Positions 38,418 to 49,722 of a DNA stretch of 64,000 nt are shown here, one piece after another. Numbering within the stretch: position 1 is the stretch's first letter; each line of letters begins with the position of its first letter. Origin of the DNA: Kushneria phyllosphaerae. Its GTDB lineage: Bacteria > Pseudomonadota > Gammaproteobacteria > Pseudomonadales > Halomonadaceae. The DNA lies in the NCBI RefSeq assembly GCF_900312995.1, contig NZ_ONZI01000003.1, positions 1 to 64,000 on the forward strand, written 5' to 3'. Made by a program: the position numbers and the translations under genes. Below the pieces are notes generated by a model that was not told where the DNA came from, ran no database searches, and worked only from the letters and a program-made list of their open reading frames with translations.

Positions 38418-39752
38418 ATGGCAAAGTCAGGAAAAGTACCGGCTAACATGCAAAGCGGTCTGGGCGAGCTGTGGGCTCGCCTGAGGTTCGTTTTTATCGC
38501 AATCGTGGTTTACCGTATCGGTGCCCACATTCCAGTCCCCGGTATCGATCCTGACCAGCTCACTGCCTTGTTCAGAGAAAATCAGGGTACCATCCTGAGC
38601 ATGTTCAACATGTTCTCGGGTGGTGCGCTGCAGCGCATGAGTATTTTTGCACTGGGCATCATGCCCTATATTTCTGCATCAATTATCATGCAGCTTCTGA
38701 CCGTGGTTTCGCCGCAGCTTGAACAGCTGAAGAAGGAAGGCGAGGCCGGCCGTCGAAAGATCAGCCAGTACACTCGCTACGGCACGGTGTTGCTGGCGCT
38801 GATCCAGGCGATCGGCATGTCAGTAGGGCTTGTCAGTAACGGGGTCGCTTACAGCGCCGATTTCAGCTTCTACTTTACGGCGGTCACCACTTTTGTGGCA
38901 GGTGCCGTATTCCTGATGTGGCTGGGTGAGCAGATTACCGAAAAGGGCATCGGCAATGGTATTTCGCTGATTATCTTTTCCGGTATTGTTGCCGGTTTGC
39001 CCGGTGCGCTGGGGCAGTCGTTCGAACTGGCACGCAACGATGGTGCCTGGAATGTACTGCCGCTGCTGGCGCTTGGCGTACTTGGTATTGCAACGATTGC
39101 CTTTGTGGTCTTCATTGAGCGTGGTCAGCGCCGTATTACGGTCAACTATCCGCGTCGACAGGTCGGCAACAAGATGTATGCCGGCCAGAGCAGCTATCTG
39201 CCAATGAAGGTCAATATGGCCGGCGTTATCCCGCCCATTTTTGCCTCGAGCATTCTGCTTTTCCCGGCGTCGCTGGGTCAGTGGTTTGGTCAGGGCGAAA
39301 ACATGGGATGGCTGTCGACCATTTCCCAGGCTCTGGGGCCGGGTCAGCCGTTGTATATTCTGCTGTTTGCCACTGCCGTTGTTTTCTTCTGTTTCTTCTA
39401 CACCGCACTGGTTTTTAACCCGAAGGATGTAGCTGATAACCTGAAGAAGTCAGGAGCATTTCTGCCGGGTATTCGTCCCGGTGAGCAGACGTCGCGTTAT
39501 ATCGACAAGGTCATGACGCGTCTTACGTTGTTTGGCGCTCTTTACATCACTCTGGTCTCCCTCATGCCCCAGTTCCTCATGGTGGCATGGCAGGTACCCT
39601 TTTACTTCGGTGGTACTTCGCTGCTGATCGTTGTGGTCGTCGTCATGGACTTCATGGCGCAAGTCCAGTCTCATCTGATGTCCAGTCAGTATGAGTCAGT
39701 GATGAAGAAGTCAAACCTCAAGGGATATGGCAGTGGCGGCGTAATGCGCTGA
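38418..39752 (+). CDS. secY: preprotein translocase subunit SecY
   Basis: Channel subunit of SecYEG. 444 aa (E. coli 443) with ten membrane segments. The first is preceded by [20 protein letters not shown]. The plug and pore regions follow ([19 protein letters not shown]). Cytoplasmic loops 4 and 5 carry the ribosome/SecA contacts ([20 protein letters not shown]). Last gene of the spc set; the usual next gene rpmJ is absent. Confidence 0.98.
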   Translation: MAKSGKVPANMQSGLGELWARLRFVFIAIVVYRIGAHIPVPGIDPDQLTALFRENQGTILSMFNMFSGGALQRMSIFALGIMPYISASIIMQLLTVVSPQLEQLKKEGEAGRRKISQYTRYGTVLLALIQAIGMSVGLVSNGVAYSADFSFYFTAVTTFVAGAVFLMWLGEQITEKGIGNGISLIIFSGIVAGLPGALGQSFELARNDGAWNVLPLLALGVLGIATIAFVVFIERGQRRITVNYPRRQVGNKMYAGQSSYLPMKVNMAGVIPPIFASSILLFPASLGQWFGQGENMGWLSTISQALGPGQPLYILLFATAVVFFCFFYTALVFNPKDVADNLKKSGAFLPGIRPGEQTSRYIDKVMTRLTLFGALYITLVSLMPQFLMVAWQVPFYFGGTSLLIVVVVVMDFMAQVQSHLMSSQYESVMKKSNLKGYGSGGVMR

Positions 39753-39760
39753 CATGTTCC

Positions 39761-39797
39761 GGTAGTGGCAGGCTGCCTTTCGGGCCTGCCACTTACC
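39761..39797 (+). terminator. hairpin after secY, possible terminator without T-run
   Basis: GGTAGTGGCAGGC (39761-39773) pairs with GCCTGCCACTTACC (39784-39797) with one bulge, around TGCCTTTCGG. No T-run follows, so it may protect the 3' end or attenuate. Confidence 0.5.
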
Positions 39798-39897
39798 ACT
39801 CAGGCCGCAGGGTCTGATCACGCCGTCATAAAGTTTCACTGTGATAGCGATAGCGGCGGGAAGCCTTTGCTTCACTGCCAATGAGACAGGTTGCGAT

Positions 39898-39934
39898 GCA
39901 TACCCCTTGCCATGAGTTATCAGGGGCGGTATGC
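39898..39934 (+). promoter_or_regulatory. alpha operon start: hairpin overlapping a candidate promoter
   Basis: TTGCCA (39907-39912), 17 bases, TATGCT (39930-39935) fits a sigma70 promoter for rpsM-rplQ. The same bases hold GCATACC (39898-39904) pairing with GGTATGC (39928-39934) plus CC/GG extensions. If transcription comes from secY, this hairpin is in the leader where S4 acts in E. coli. If it starts at this promoter, the hairpin is not transcribed. I cannot decide between the two. Confidence 0.45.
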
Positions 39935-39991
39935 TATTGCGCCTTTTACAGACGATTAACCGAGCAAGCCGCTCAAATTCGGAGAAAGCTG

Positions 39992-40348
39992 ATGGCCCGT
40001 ATTGCAGGCGTCAATATCCCGGACAACAAGCATGCGGCGATCTCGCTGACCTACATCTACGGTATTGGTCGCACCCGCGCTATGGAAATCTGTGCGCAGG
40101 TGGGTATTGCACCTAACGTCAAGGTTGGAGATATCTCCGCCGAGAAACTCGACGAGGTGCGTACTGCAGTTGGCCAATATGCCGTGGAAGGTGACCTTCG
40201 CCGTGAGATTACGCTGAATATCAAGCGTCTCATGGATCTGGGTTGCTACCGTGGTCTGCGCCATCGTCGCAGTCTTCCGATGCGCGGGCAGCGCACGAAG
40301 ACGAATGCGCGTACCCGCAAGGGACCGCGTAAACCGATTCGCAAATAA
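39992..40348 (+). CDS. rpsM: 30S ribosomal protein S13
   Basis: Head protein bridging to the 50S subunit and touching P-site tRNA. 118 aa. The ATG at 39992 ([20 protein letters not shown]) follows GGAGAAAG; the frame is open 37 codons upstream but without a family match. C-terminal basic tail [18 protein letters not shown]. First gene of the alpha operon. Confidence 0.97.
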   Translation: MARIAGVNIPDNKHAAISLTYIYGIGRTRAMEICAQVGIAPNVKVGDISAEKLDEVRTAVGQYAVEGDLRREITLNIKRLMDLGCYRGLRHRRSLPMRGQRTKTNARTRKGPRKPIRK

Positions 40349-40385
40349 ACGCATGTCCGGCGTTTAGAATTCAGGAACATCAAAC

Positions 40386-40772
40386 ATGGCTAACCCGCGC
40401 AGTAACCGTAAAAAGGTTAAAAAGCAGGTGGTGGATGCGGTTGCCCACATCCATGCCTCTTTTAACAATACGATCGTGACGATCACAGACCGCCAGGGCA
40501 ACGCTCTTTCATGGGCCACTGCCGGTGGTTCGGGTTTTCGTGGTTCTCGCAAGAGCACCCCGTTCGCTGCCCAAGTGGCAAGTGAACGTGCAGCAACCGC
40601 TGCAGCCGAGTATGGTGTGAAAAACGTCGACGTACTGGTCAAGGGCCCGGGGCCCGGCCGTGAGTCCGCCGTGCGCGCATTGAATGCCGCCGGTTTTCGC
40701 GTGCAAAGCATTGTTGACGCGACACCCATCCCGCATAACGGGTGCCGCCCACCGAAAAAGCGTCGCGTTTAA
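40386..40772 (+). CDS. rpsK: 30S ribosomal protein S11
   Basis: Platform protein near the mRNA exit. 128 aa. The core [20 protein letters not shown] and the C-terminal [18 protein letters not shown], with the conserved asparagine-glycine site, are canonical. Confidence 0.97.
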   Translation: MANPRSNRKKVKKQVVDAVAHIHASFNNTIVTITDRQGNALSWATAGGSGFRGSRKSTPFAAQVASERAATAAAEYGVKNVDVLVKGPGPGRESAVRALNAAGFRVQSIVDATPIPHNGCRPPKKRRV

Positions 40773-40784
40773 GGAGACACACTC

Positions 40785-41405
40785 ATGGCACGTTATACTG
40801 GTCCGAAGTGCAAGCTCTCTCGTCGCGAAGGCACCGATCTCTTTTTGAAGAGCGGTGTTACAGCATTCGAGAAGAAGTGCAAGTCAGAGACTCCCCCGGG
40901 TCAACACGGTCAGCGCCGTCAGCGTCTTTCCGAATACGGCTCGCAGCTGCGTGAAAAGCAGAAGGTCCGTCGTTATTACGGCGTACTGGAAAAGCAGTTC
41001 CGCAATTACTACAAGGAAGCCGCGCGTCAGAAAGGGGCCACAGGTGAAGTTTTGCTTCAGCTCCTCGAGACTCGCCTCGACAACGTCGTTTATCGTATGG
41101 GCTTTGGCTCGACTCGCAGCGAATCTCGCCAGCTTGTCAGTCACAAGGCCATCTCCGTTAACGGTCGTACCGTCAACGTGGCGTCCTACAAGGTCCGTCC
41201 CGGTGATGTGGTCAGCGTTCGTGAAAAGGCCAAAAATCAGTCGCGTATTCAGCAGTCTCTCGAGCTTGCTGGCAACCGTGGCGATGTAAGCTGGGTCGAC
41301 GTTGACTCGAAGAAGATGGAAGGCACTTTCAAGGCTCTCCCTGAGCGCGGCGACCTGTCTGCCGACATCAACGAAAACCTGATTGTCGAGCTGTACTCCA
41401 AATAA
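40785..41405 (+). CDS. rpsD: 30S ribosomal protein S4
   Basis: Primary 16S binder, accuracy protein, and repressor of the alpha operon in E. coli. 206 aa. Begins [20 protein letters not shown]. An S4 RNA-binding domain lies at about 95-155 ([20 protein letters not shown]). Zinc ligands are not complete. Confidence 0.97.
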   Translation: MARYTGPKCKLSRREGTDLFLKSGVTAFEKKCKSETPPGQHGQRRQRLSEYGSQLREKQKVRRYYGVLEKQFRNYYKEAARQKGATGEVLLQLLETRLDNVVYRMGFGSTRSESRQLVSHKAISVNGRTVNVASYKVRPGDVVSVREKAKNQSRIQQSLELAGNRGDVSWVDVDSKKMEGTFKALPERGDLSADINENLIVELYSK

Positions 41406-41454
41406 GCATTGAGCTTTTTTGGATAAACCGTTTGGCAGCCTGATAGGTGTTCAT

Positions 41455-42453
41455 ATGCAGCGTTCAGTGACAGAGTTTCTAAGACCCCGCGACATCAAGG
41501 TCGAAGAAGTCAGCGCGAATCATGCAAAGATCGTGCTCGAGCCTTTCGAGCGCGGCTTTGGTCATACTCTCGGGAACGCCCTGCGTCGTATTCTGCTGTC
41601 ATCCATGCCTGGGTGTGCGATTACAGAAGCAGAAATCGAAGGCGTTCTGCATGAGTACAGCGCAATCGAAGGTGTTCAGGAAGATGTCATTGAGATCCTC
41701 CTGAATCTGAAGGGCGTGTCCATCAAGATGCATGGCCGCGATGACGTTGTATTAACGCTGAACAAGCAGGGCCCGGGCATCATGACTGCCGGCGATATCG
41801 CCGTCGATCATGACATTGAGATTGTCAACCCGGATCACGTCATTGCTCATATCAATGATGGCTGTGAACTGAAGATGCAGCTGCGCGTTATGCGTGGCCG
41901 TGGCTACGAGCCCGCAGACGTCCGTGCCGAGCGTGATGATGAATCACGTGCTATCGGTCGGCTTCAGCTTGATGCCACGTATACTCCGGTTCGCCGCGTT
42001 TCCTACGCAGTCGAAGCGGCACGCGTTGAACAGCGTACCGACCTCGACAAGCTGGTCATTGATCTGGAGACCGACGGCACGCTGGATCCCGAAGAAGCCA
42101 TTCGCCGCTCTGCAACCATCTTGCAGGAGCAGCTGGCTGCCTTCGTTGATCTTGAAGCCGAGAAAGAGCAGGAAGTAGAGGAAGAGGAAGATCAGATTGA
42201 TCCGATTCTGCTGCGTCCTGTTGACGATCTCGAATTGACTGTCCGAAGTGCCAACTGCCTCAAGGCCGAGAATATCTACTATATCGGTGACCTGATTCAG
42301 CGCACCGAAGTAGAGCTTCTTAAAACACCCAATCTCGGCAAGAAGTCGTTGAATGAAATCAAGGACGTTCTCGAGGCTCGTAATCTTTCACTTGGCATGC
42401 GGCTGGACAACTGGCCGCCGGCGAGTCTGAAAGACGACAAGGCCTCTGCCTGA
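41455..42453 (+). CDS. rpoA: RNA polymerase alpha subunit
   Basis: Dimer scaffold for polymerase assembly; its C-terminal domain binds UP elements and activators. 332 aa (E. coli 329). The ATG at 41455 ([13 protein letters not shown]) follows AGGTG and is chosen over a TTG at 41419. The N-terminal domain has [21 protein letters not shown] very acidic linker ([12 protein letters not shown], about 238-249) leads to the C-terminal domain with [20 protein letters not shown]. Confidence 0.98.
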   Translation: MQRSVTEFLRPRDIKVEEVSANHAKIVLEPFERGFGHTLGNALRRILLSSMPGCAITEAEIEGVLHEYSAIEGVQEDVIEILLNLKGVSIKMHGRDDVVLTLNKQGPGIMTAGDIAVDHDIEIVNPDHVIAHINDGCELKMQLRVMRGRGYEPADVRAERDDESRAIGRLQLDATYTPVRRVSYAVEAARVEQRTDLDKLVIDLETDGTLDPEEAIRRSATILQEQLAAFVDLEAEKEQEVEEEEDQIDPILLRPVDDLELTVRSANCLKAENIYYIGDLIQRTEVELLKTPNLGKKSLNEIKDVLEARNLSLGMRLDNWPPASLKDDKASA

Positions 42454-42493
42454 ACGGGTGACTCGCGCCCCAGATTGGTAAGGAATCTTATCC

Positions 42494-42880
42494 ATGCGTC
42501 ATCGTAAAACCGGTCGTCATCTAAGCCGTAACAGCTCGCACCGTAATGCCATGTTCCAGAACATGTGCATTTCGCTGGTTGAGCATGAAATGATCAAAAC
42601 CACGCTGCCCAAGGCCAAGGAGCTGCGTCGTTATATTGAGCCGCTGATCACCCTGTCTAAAAATGACAGTGTGGCCAATCGCCGTCTGGCGTTCAGCCGT
42701 ACCCGCTCCAAGGAAACGGTTGGCAAGCTCTTTAACGAACTGGGTCCGCGTTATAACACCCGCCCGGGTGGTTATGTTCGCGTACTCAAGTGCGGCTTCA
42801 GAGCCGGCGACAATGCGCCCATGGCGTATGTCGAGCTGGTTGATCGCCCGGTAGCAGCAGAAGCCAGCGGCGAAGAATAA
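42494..42880 (+). CDS. rplQ: 50S ribosomal protein L17
   Basis: Tunnel-exit 50S protein and end of the alpha operon. 128 aa. Begins [20 protein letters not shown]; ends in a short acidic tail. A good terminator lies 23 bases downstream. Confidence 0.97.
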   Translation: MRHRKTGRHLSRNSSHRNAMFQNMCISLVEHEMIKTTLPKAKELRRYIEPLITLSKNDSVANRRLAFSRTRSKETVGKLFNELGPRYNTRPGGYVRVLKCGFRAGDNAPMAYVELVDRPVAAEASGEE

Positions 42881-42902
42881 CCGCACTTTCTGCTATCGTC
42901 AG

Positions 42903-42931
42903 AAAAGCCGACCTCAGGGTCGGCTTTTTTT
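42903..42931 (+). terminator. terminator of the alpha operon
   Basis: AAAAGCCGACC (42903-42913) pairs with GGTCGGCTTTT (42918-42928) followed by TTT. Confidence 0.95.
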
Positions 42932-42993
42932 GTCTCTGAACCTTGCCTGCCTGATCCATACTAAGAATCCAATCAGCCGCTTGAGTACCTGCC

Positions 42994-43764
42994 GTGGGAT
43001 GTCATTTCGTCAACGGAGAGTGCGAAAACTGTCAACGCGATTTACCTTTCTCTTTCACCATGGCCTTTCAGCCCATCGTCGATTTATCCACCGGCAGCGT
43101 TTTTGCTCATGAAGCGCTGGTGCGCGGTATCAATGGCGAGTCTGCCTGGTCTATCTTGTCACAGGTAACGGCAAACGAGCTTTATGCCTTCGATCAGGCC
43201 TGTCGGGTGCGCGCCATCGAGATGGCCAGTCAGCTTGGCATGACCTCAAAACTCTCCATCAATTTTTTGCCCAATGCCGTCTATGAGCCGCGGGCCTGTA
43301 TTCGTGCCACGTTGAAAGTCGCCGAGCGTGTAGGCTGGTCACTGAATAATCTGATCTTTGAAATTACTGAAAATGAGCACGTGGCTGATCGAGATCATCT
43401 GCGCCATATCGTTGAGGAATATCATGAGATGGGGTTTACCGTGGCGCTGGACGACTTCGGCACTGGGCATGCCAATCTCGATCTGCTCACGGTACTGACA
43501 CCGCATCATCTGAAGCTGGATCGGGTTTTGATCAGTGGTATCGGGCAGGATGTACGTCGCCAGCATCTGGTGCGTCACATCGCTTTAATGGCTGCATCGC
43601 TTGAGATAGGGCTTGTTGCTGAAGGGGTCGAAACGCTTGAAGAGGCGAGCTGGCTGTATCGGCAGGGCATCATGCGCCATCAGGGCTATTACTATGCCAG
43701 GCCTGCCTTCGAAGCATTGCCGGATATTGATCCGTCCTGCATGGCGGCAGTGACTGCCCTATAA
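42994..43764 (+). CDS. stand-alone EAL-domain protein, probable c-di-GMP phosphodiesterase
   Basis: Predicted cytoplasmic enzyme hydrolysing c-di-GMP to pGpG. 256 aa from a GTG at 42994; an ATG at 43060 is an alternative that would remove the N-terminal cysteines. The EAL domain fills the rest. Motif HEALVRG has the Glu-Ala-Leu, INFLPN the metal-binding asparagine, EITENEH the glutamate, LDDFGTGHANLDLL the Asp pair, LKLDR the lysine, EGVET the glutamate and HQGYYYARP the glutamine, so all catalytic residues are present. There is no GGDEF, PAS or membrane segment. The N terminus MGCHFVNGECENC has C3, H4, C10 and C13, a possible metal or redox site (inference). It is transcribed alone between two terminators. 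Confidence 0.85.
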   Translation: MGCHFVNGECENCQRDLPFSFTMAFQPIVDLSTGSVFAHEALVRGINGESAWSILSQVTANELYAFDQACRVRAIEMASQLGMTSKLSINFLPNAVYEPRACIRATLKVAERVGWSLNNLIFEITENEHVADRDHLRHIVEEYHEMGFTVALDDFGTGHANLDLLTVLTPHHLKLDRVLISGIGQDVRRQHLVRHIALMAASLEIGLVAEGVETLEEASWLYRQGIMRHQGYYYARPAFEALPDIDPSCMAAVTAL

Positions 43765-43801
43765 AAAAGGGCCGGAAGCCTTCATGGCTTCCGGCCCTTT
43801 T
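43765..43801. terminator. bidirectional terminator between EAL gene and uvrA
   Basis: A 16-bp perfect stem (43765-43780 with 43786-43801, loop TTCAT) begins with AAAA and ends with TTTT, so it can serve both convergent genes. Confidence 0.95.
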
Positions 43802-43815
43802 CTGGACTGGTAGGA

Positions 43816-46647
<2,832 letters not shown>

Positions 46648-46796
46648 ACCTACCTCATCGCCGACGTCGGAAAGACACTATAGAAGGAGTTGAAAACGAG
46701 GTGCAAAATGCAGTGCACAGCGTTTTCCATGTGATGCGCGGCCCGGTAAAATGGTAACAGCACACCATACCGGGGCGGATGCCCATCAGGGCATGT

Positions 46797-46826
46797 AAAA
46801 AGCAGCCGCTTGAAGCGCTGCTTTTG
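46797..46826. terminator. terminator-like hairpin in uvrA-ssb spacer
   Basis: AAAAAGCAGC pairs with GCTGCTTTT, with inner GCTT/AAGC pairing. It looks like a bidirectional terminator although no gene ends here; it may insulate the two divergent promoters. Confidence 0.45.
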
Positions 46827-46858
46827 TTCGTTCAACGATATGCGTGGCAAGGCCTGCA

Positions 46859-46886
46859 TTGCAGTGAATATCCATACAGTTATTAT
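46859..46886 (+). promoter_or_regulatory. ssb promoter with LexA-like (SOS) box
   Basis: TTGCAG (46859-46864), 16 bases, TATTAT (46881-46886) fits a promoter. Between and over the elements, 46862-46881 matches the LexA box TACTGTATATATATACAGTA at 14 of 20 positions: the right half is perfect (ATACAGT) and the left half has GTG in place of CTG. A weak LexA operator is inferred, in line with the shared SOS box of the E. coli uvrA-ssb region. Confidence 0.55.
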
Positions 46887-46958
46887 AGACGATCATGTCA
46901 AGGCAATGTCCCTGGCAGTCCATTCGTTTAAACATGCCAGCCGGCACTGGAGAGAAAC

Positions 46959-47591
46959 ATGGCCCGTGGGGTAAACAAGGTCATACTGATCGGTAATCTG
47001 GGTCAGGACCCGGAAGTACGTTTTCTGCCCTCCGGCAGTCCTGTCTGCAATCTGCGTCTGGCCACTACTGATAACTGGACTGACCGTCAGAGTGGTCAGC
47101 GTCAGGAGCGCACCGAGTGGCACAGCGTTGTCATGTTCAACAAGCTTGCCGAAATTGCGCAGCAGTATGTCAAAAAGGGCTCTCGGCTCTATATCGAAGG
47201 GCGTCTGCAGACCCGCAAATGGCAGGGTCAGGACGGTCAGGACCGTTACTCGACTGAAATCGTGGCCAACGACATGCAGATGCTGGATAGCCGTAGCGGT
47301 GCTCAGGGCGGCGACTTCGGCGGTCAGGGCGGCAGTGGCTATGGCCAGCAGGGTGGTGGTTACGACCAGCAGGGCGGCAGTGCCCGCCAGAGCAGCCCCT
47401 CGGGTGGCCAGAATCAGGGTGGCTACGGTCAGGGCCAGAACAGCTATGGGCAGGGCAGTCAGGGCAACCAGCAAGGTAGTCAGGGTAACCAGCAGGGTGC
47501 CCCGGGCAACCAGCAGGGTGGCCAAGGTCAGGGTGGCGGCGCGCCCAACCCTGGCAGCTTCGATGATTTCGATGACGAAATCCCGTTCTAG
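46959..47591 (+). CDS. ssb: single-stranded DNA-binding protein
   Basis: Coats single-stranded DNA as a tetramer and recruits repair and replication proteins. 210 aa (E. coli 178). OB fold at residues 1-112 ([47 protein letters not shown]). A long Gly/Gln linker (about 115-198) has imperfect GNQQG repeats. The conserved C-terminal tip DDFDDEIPF binds partner proteins. GGAGAG precedes the ATG. The longer linker explains the extra length. Confidence 0.97.
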   Translation: MARGVNKVILIGNLGQDPEVRFLPSGSPVCNLRLATTDNWTDRQSGQRQERTEWHSVVMFNKLAEIAQQYVKKGSRLYIEGRLQTRKWQGQDGQDRYSTEIVANDMQMLDSRSGAQGGDFGGQGGSGYGQQGGGYDQQGGSARQSSPSGGQNQGGYGQGQNSYGQGSQGNQQGSQGNQQGAPGNQQGGQGQGGGAPNPGSFDDFDDEIPF

Positions 47592-47618
47592 ACGCCGGAA
47601 TATATTGCGCCTTGCCAG

Positions 47619-47642
47619 ACCCGCCATCCGGCGGGTTTTTTA
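47619..47642. terminator. terminator after ssb
   Basis: ACCCGCC-ATCC-GGCGGGT (47619-47636) followed by TTTTT. It lies between the convergent ssb and topoisomerase genes. Confidence 0.88.
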
Positions 47643-47647
47643 AGGAA

Positions 47648-48652
47648 TCAGTGCCCTTTTTTCAATCGGGTCTGCAAAAGCTTCAAAATGGCGCGCTCTT
47701 CCGGCCCGGTCAGGTCATCCTGATCGAGTGCTTCTTCTATCTGCTCCAGAAAGTGTCGTAACAGCCGGCCATCGAGGTAGTTCTCAATCACCCGGGGGTC
47801 GATGTAGCTGGCCCGTGCAATGCTGGGTGTGTTGCCCAGCCGGGAGGCCACGCGTTCTACTGCCTCGCGAATGTATTGCTGGCTGATATCATCATCACTA
47901 CCAATACCCAGCTCGTCCAGCGCCAGAGCGGCAATGGAAGTGCCGGCCCAGGTACGAAAATCCTTGGCGCTGAAGCGCTCCCCCATGACGTCATGAATGT
48001 ACTCGTTGAGATCGTGGCTATCGACGCGCACCTTGCGACCGTTGTCATCAAAATACTTGAAGATTTCGTAACCCGGGATGTCATCCAGTTCTCCGACAAT
48101 CCGAGCCAGCTTTTCATCCTCGATTACCTTGTGCTGTTGCTGCCCGCTTTTGCCCTGATAGTCGAAGATCAACTCGTCACCGTTGATGGTGAGATGGCGC
48201 GAACGCATGGTGGTCAGCCCATAGGAGTCGTTCTGCTCGCTGTAGCTGTCGTTGCCGGGGCGAAAATACGCCGTGTCCAGAAGTCTGACCATGCAGGCCA
48301 GCACCTTCTCACGCGGCATGCCTTCACGCGCCATGTGTTGACCGGTAATGCGTCGCATGGTCGATAGCCGCTGGGCAAAATCGACAATGCGATCAAATTT
48401 CATTTTCTCTCGTTGCTCGCGCCATTTGCTGTTGTAGATATACTGCTTGCGCCCGGCATCGTCTCTTCCTGTGGCGTGAATACGCGCCTCGGGGTCAAGG
48501 CTGATGACCACGTCGCGCCATGCCGGAGGCACGGCAAGGCTTTTGATCCACTCTCGCCATTGGCGATCCTTCAGGGTCTTTCCGCCTTCGTCGCGGTAGG
48601 TAAATCCCTTGCCGCTGCGATGGCGTGTCACGGTGGTGGCGTCTTTTGTCAT
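47648..48652 (-). CDS. type IB DNA topoisomerase, poxvirus-like
   Basis: Relaxes supercoils by a 3'-phosphotyrosyl nick. 334 aa: N-terminal beta domain (about 1-90) with AGRKQYIYNSKWRE, then the catalytic alpha domain. Catalytic-site candidates by pattern: the arginine in AYFRPGND, lysine in YQGKSGQQQHK, arginine in KDFRTWAGT, asparagine in GNTPSIAR (histidine in vaccinia) and the nucleophilic tyrosine in ASYIDPRVIENY. Bacterial IB enzymes are scattered and not essential. Convergent with ssb, with a 5-base gap from its terminator. Confidence 0.9.
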   Translation of the reverse strand: MTKDATTVTRHRSGKGFTYRDEGGKTLKDRQWREWIKSLAVPPAWRDVVISLDPEARIHATGRDDAGRKQYIYNSKWREQREKMKFDRIVDFAQRLSTMRRITGQHMAREGMPREKVLACMVRLLDTAYFRPGNDSYSEQNDSYGLTTMRSRHLTINGDELIFDYQGKSGQQQHKVIEDEKLARIVGELDDIPGYEIFKYFDDNGRKVRVDSHDLNEYIHDVMGERFSAKDFRTWAGTSIAALALDELGIGSDDDISQQYIREAVERVASRLGNTPSIARASYIDPRVIENYLDGRLLRHFLEQIEEALDQDDLTGPEERAILKLLQTRLKKGH

Positions 48653-48846
48653 GCAGTCAGGCTTCCTGGCTGGTAAACGTTACAGGAACTCTGACTGATC
48701 ATAGACGATTATTACCTGTCCGCCGGGACAGGCCGCCGTTGCAGGGCAGGGACAGTGCAACCCATGGGTTTTTTTTGTAAAGTGTCGGGCCTGCCGCGTC
48801 ACTGCCCGCCAAGAGTGACGTCATTTTCTGTCGGGCCGCAAAATCA

Positions 48847-49722
48847 ATGAAACTATTACTGCTTGATGCCGATCACTGTCTTGGTCGGGCGCTCATCGAT
48901 GAAAGCGACTCGCGAAGCGATGTTGAGCTGATCATTGAGCGTTCCCGCCAGTGCTCCTTGTCACATTTAAAGGCCCGGGCACCGGACGCCGTCATTTTTC
49001 CGCCATTACTGGATCCAGCCAGTGTCGACCATGCCGAGATCGTTGAGCATGTCGATCAGGTAGACGCCGTCATGACTGCCTGTCATGCCCTGGGGGTGCC
49101 GCTGGTCTGGCTGGTCAGCGATCAGGTCTTTGAAGCCGGGTCGGACATGCCCATCGAGGAAAGCGTGCTGCCTTCGCCTCGCCATGAAGGGCTACAGCGT
49201 CTGCTGGAAACGGGCAATCGCATTCGATCGGGTCTGGCTGAGCACTTTATCGTGCGTACCGGGCCGCTGATGGCGCTGGAAGGGCGCAACGCAAGGCTTG
49301 CAGAGGTGCTGGACGCTCTGGCCAATGGCAGGCCACTGCGCGCCGCAGAAGACGAGATTATCTGCCCAACGCCCGTGCAGGCCGTGGCGCGTGCCATGAT
49401 TGGCATGCTGGCCCAGCAGTTTTCAGGCGCCAATGCCTGGGGGGCGTATCATCTTGCCGGTGTGGAACCGGTCAGTCTTTATACCTTTCACGGCGTCGTG
49501 CGCCACCAGCTGGAAATTCAGCTGGCCAGAAGACATATCGATTTGACGCTCGGCGAGGTTCAGCCATTGCACCATCATCATGATCAGCCGCTGCGACGCG
49601 TACTCAATTGTCGTCAGATGCTTGAGACCTTTGGCGTGCATCAAAAGCCCTGGCGGCTGGCGCTGGATGCCATGCTCGAACAGTGGTGTCAGACACGCTT
49701 TGACGAGGAGAAGGGGCCGTGA
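48847..49722 (+). CDS. RmlD-like NAD(P)-binding sugar-nucleotide reductase family protein
   Basis: Resembles dTDP-4-dehydrorhamnose reductase (RmlD_sub_bind family) in layout: a first beta strand MKLLLLDADHCLGRALI, then VDAVMTACHALGVPLVWLVSDQVFE and PSPRHEGLQRLLETGNRIRS. The glycine-rich GxxGxxG of active reductases is broken (DADHCLGR), and the YxxxK tyrosine is replaced (SPRHEGLQR region). It is therefore probably not a rhamnose-synthesis enzyme; no other rml gene is near. 291 aa. The stop overlaps the plsC start by 4 bases, suggesting a joint role in envelope lipids (inference). Confidence 0.7.
   Translation: MKLLLLDADHCLGRALIDESDSRSDVELIIERSRQCSLSHLKARAPDAVIFPPLLDPASVDHAEIVEHVDQVDAVMTACHALGVPLVWLVSDQVFEAGSDMPIEESVLPSPRHEGLQRLLETGNRIRSGLAEHFIVRTGPLMALEGRNARLAEVLDALANGRPLRAAEDEIICPTPVQAVARAMIGMLAQQFSGANAWGAYHLAGVEPVSLYTFHGVVRHQLEIQLARRHIDLTLGEVQPLHHHHDQPLRRVLNCRQMLETFGVHQKPWRLALDAMLEQWCQTRFDEEKGP

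Larger units (their letters stand above)
46648..46958. other. uvrA-ssb divergent control region
   Basis: 311 bases with no convincing gene; a 69-codon minus-strand frame (46650-46859) has no recognisable product. It contains a hairpin at 46797-46826 with A-run and T-run on its two sides, a smaller ATGCCC-ATCA-GGGCAT hairpin just before it, and the LexA-like site near ssb. Confidence 0.5.

Noticed and set aside
39881..39991. In-frame extension of rpsM by 37 codons
   Set aside because: S13 begins at [12 protein letters not shown] with a good ribosome site; the extension matches no known L36 or S13 sequence.
46650..46859. 69-codon frame between uvrA and ssb
   Set aside because: It contains two hairpins and the uvrA upstream region, shows no protein family and has no clear start signal.
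47281..47560. Repetitive stretch in ssb that could be taken for a tandem repeat or CRISPR-like array
   Set aside because: The repeats are short, imperfect and in frame, encoding the Gly/Gln linker of SSB.
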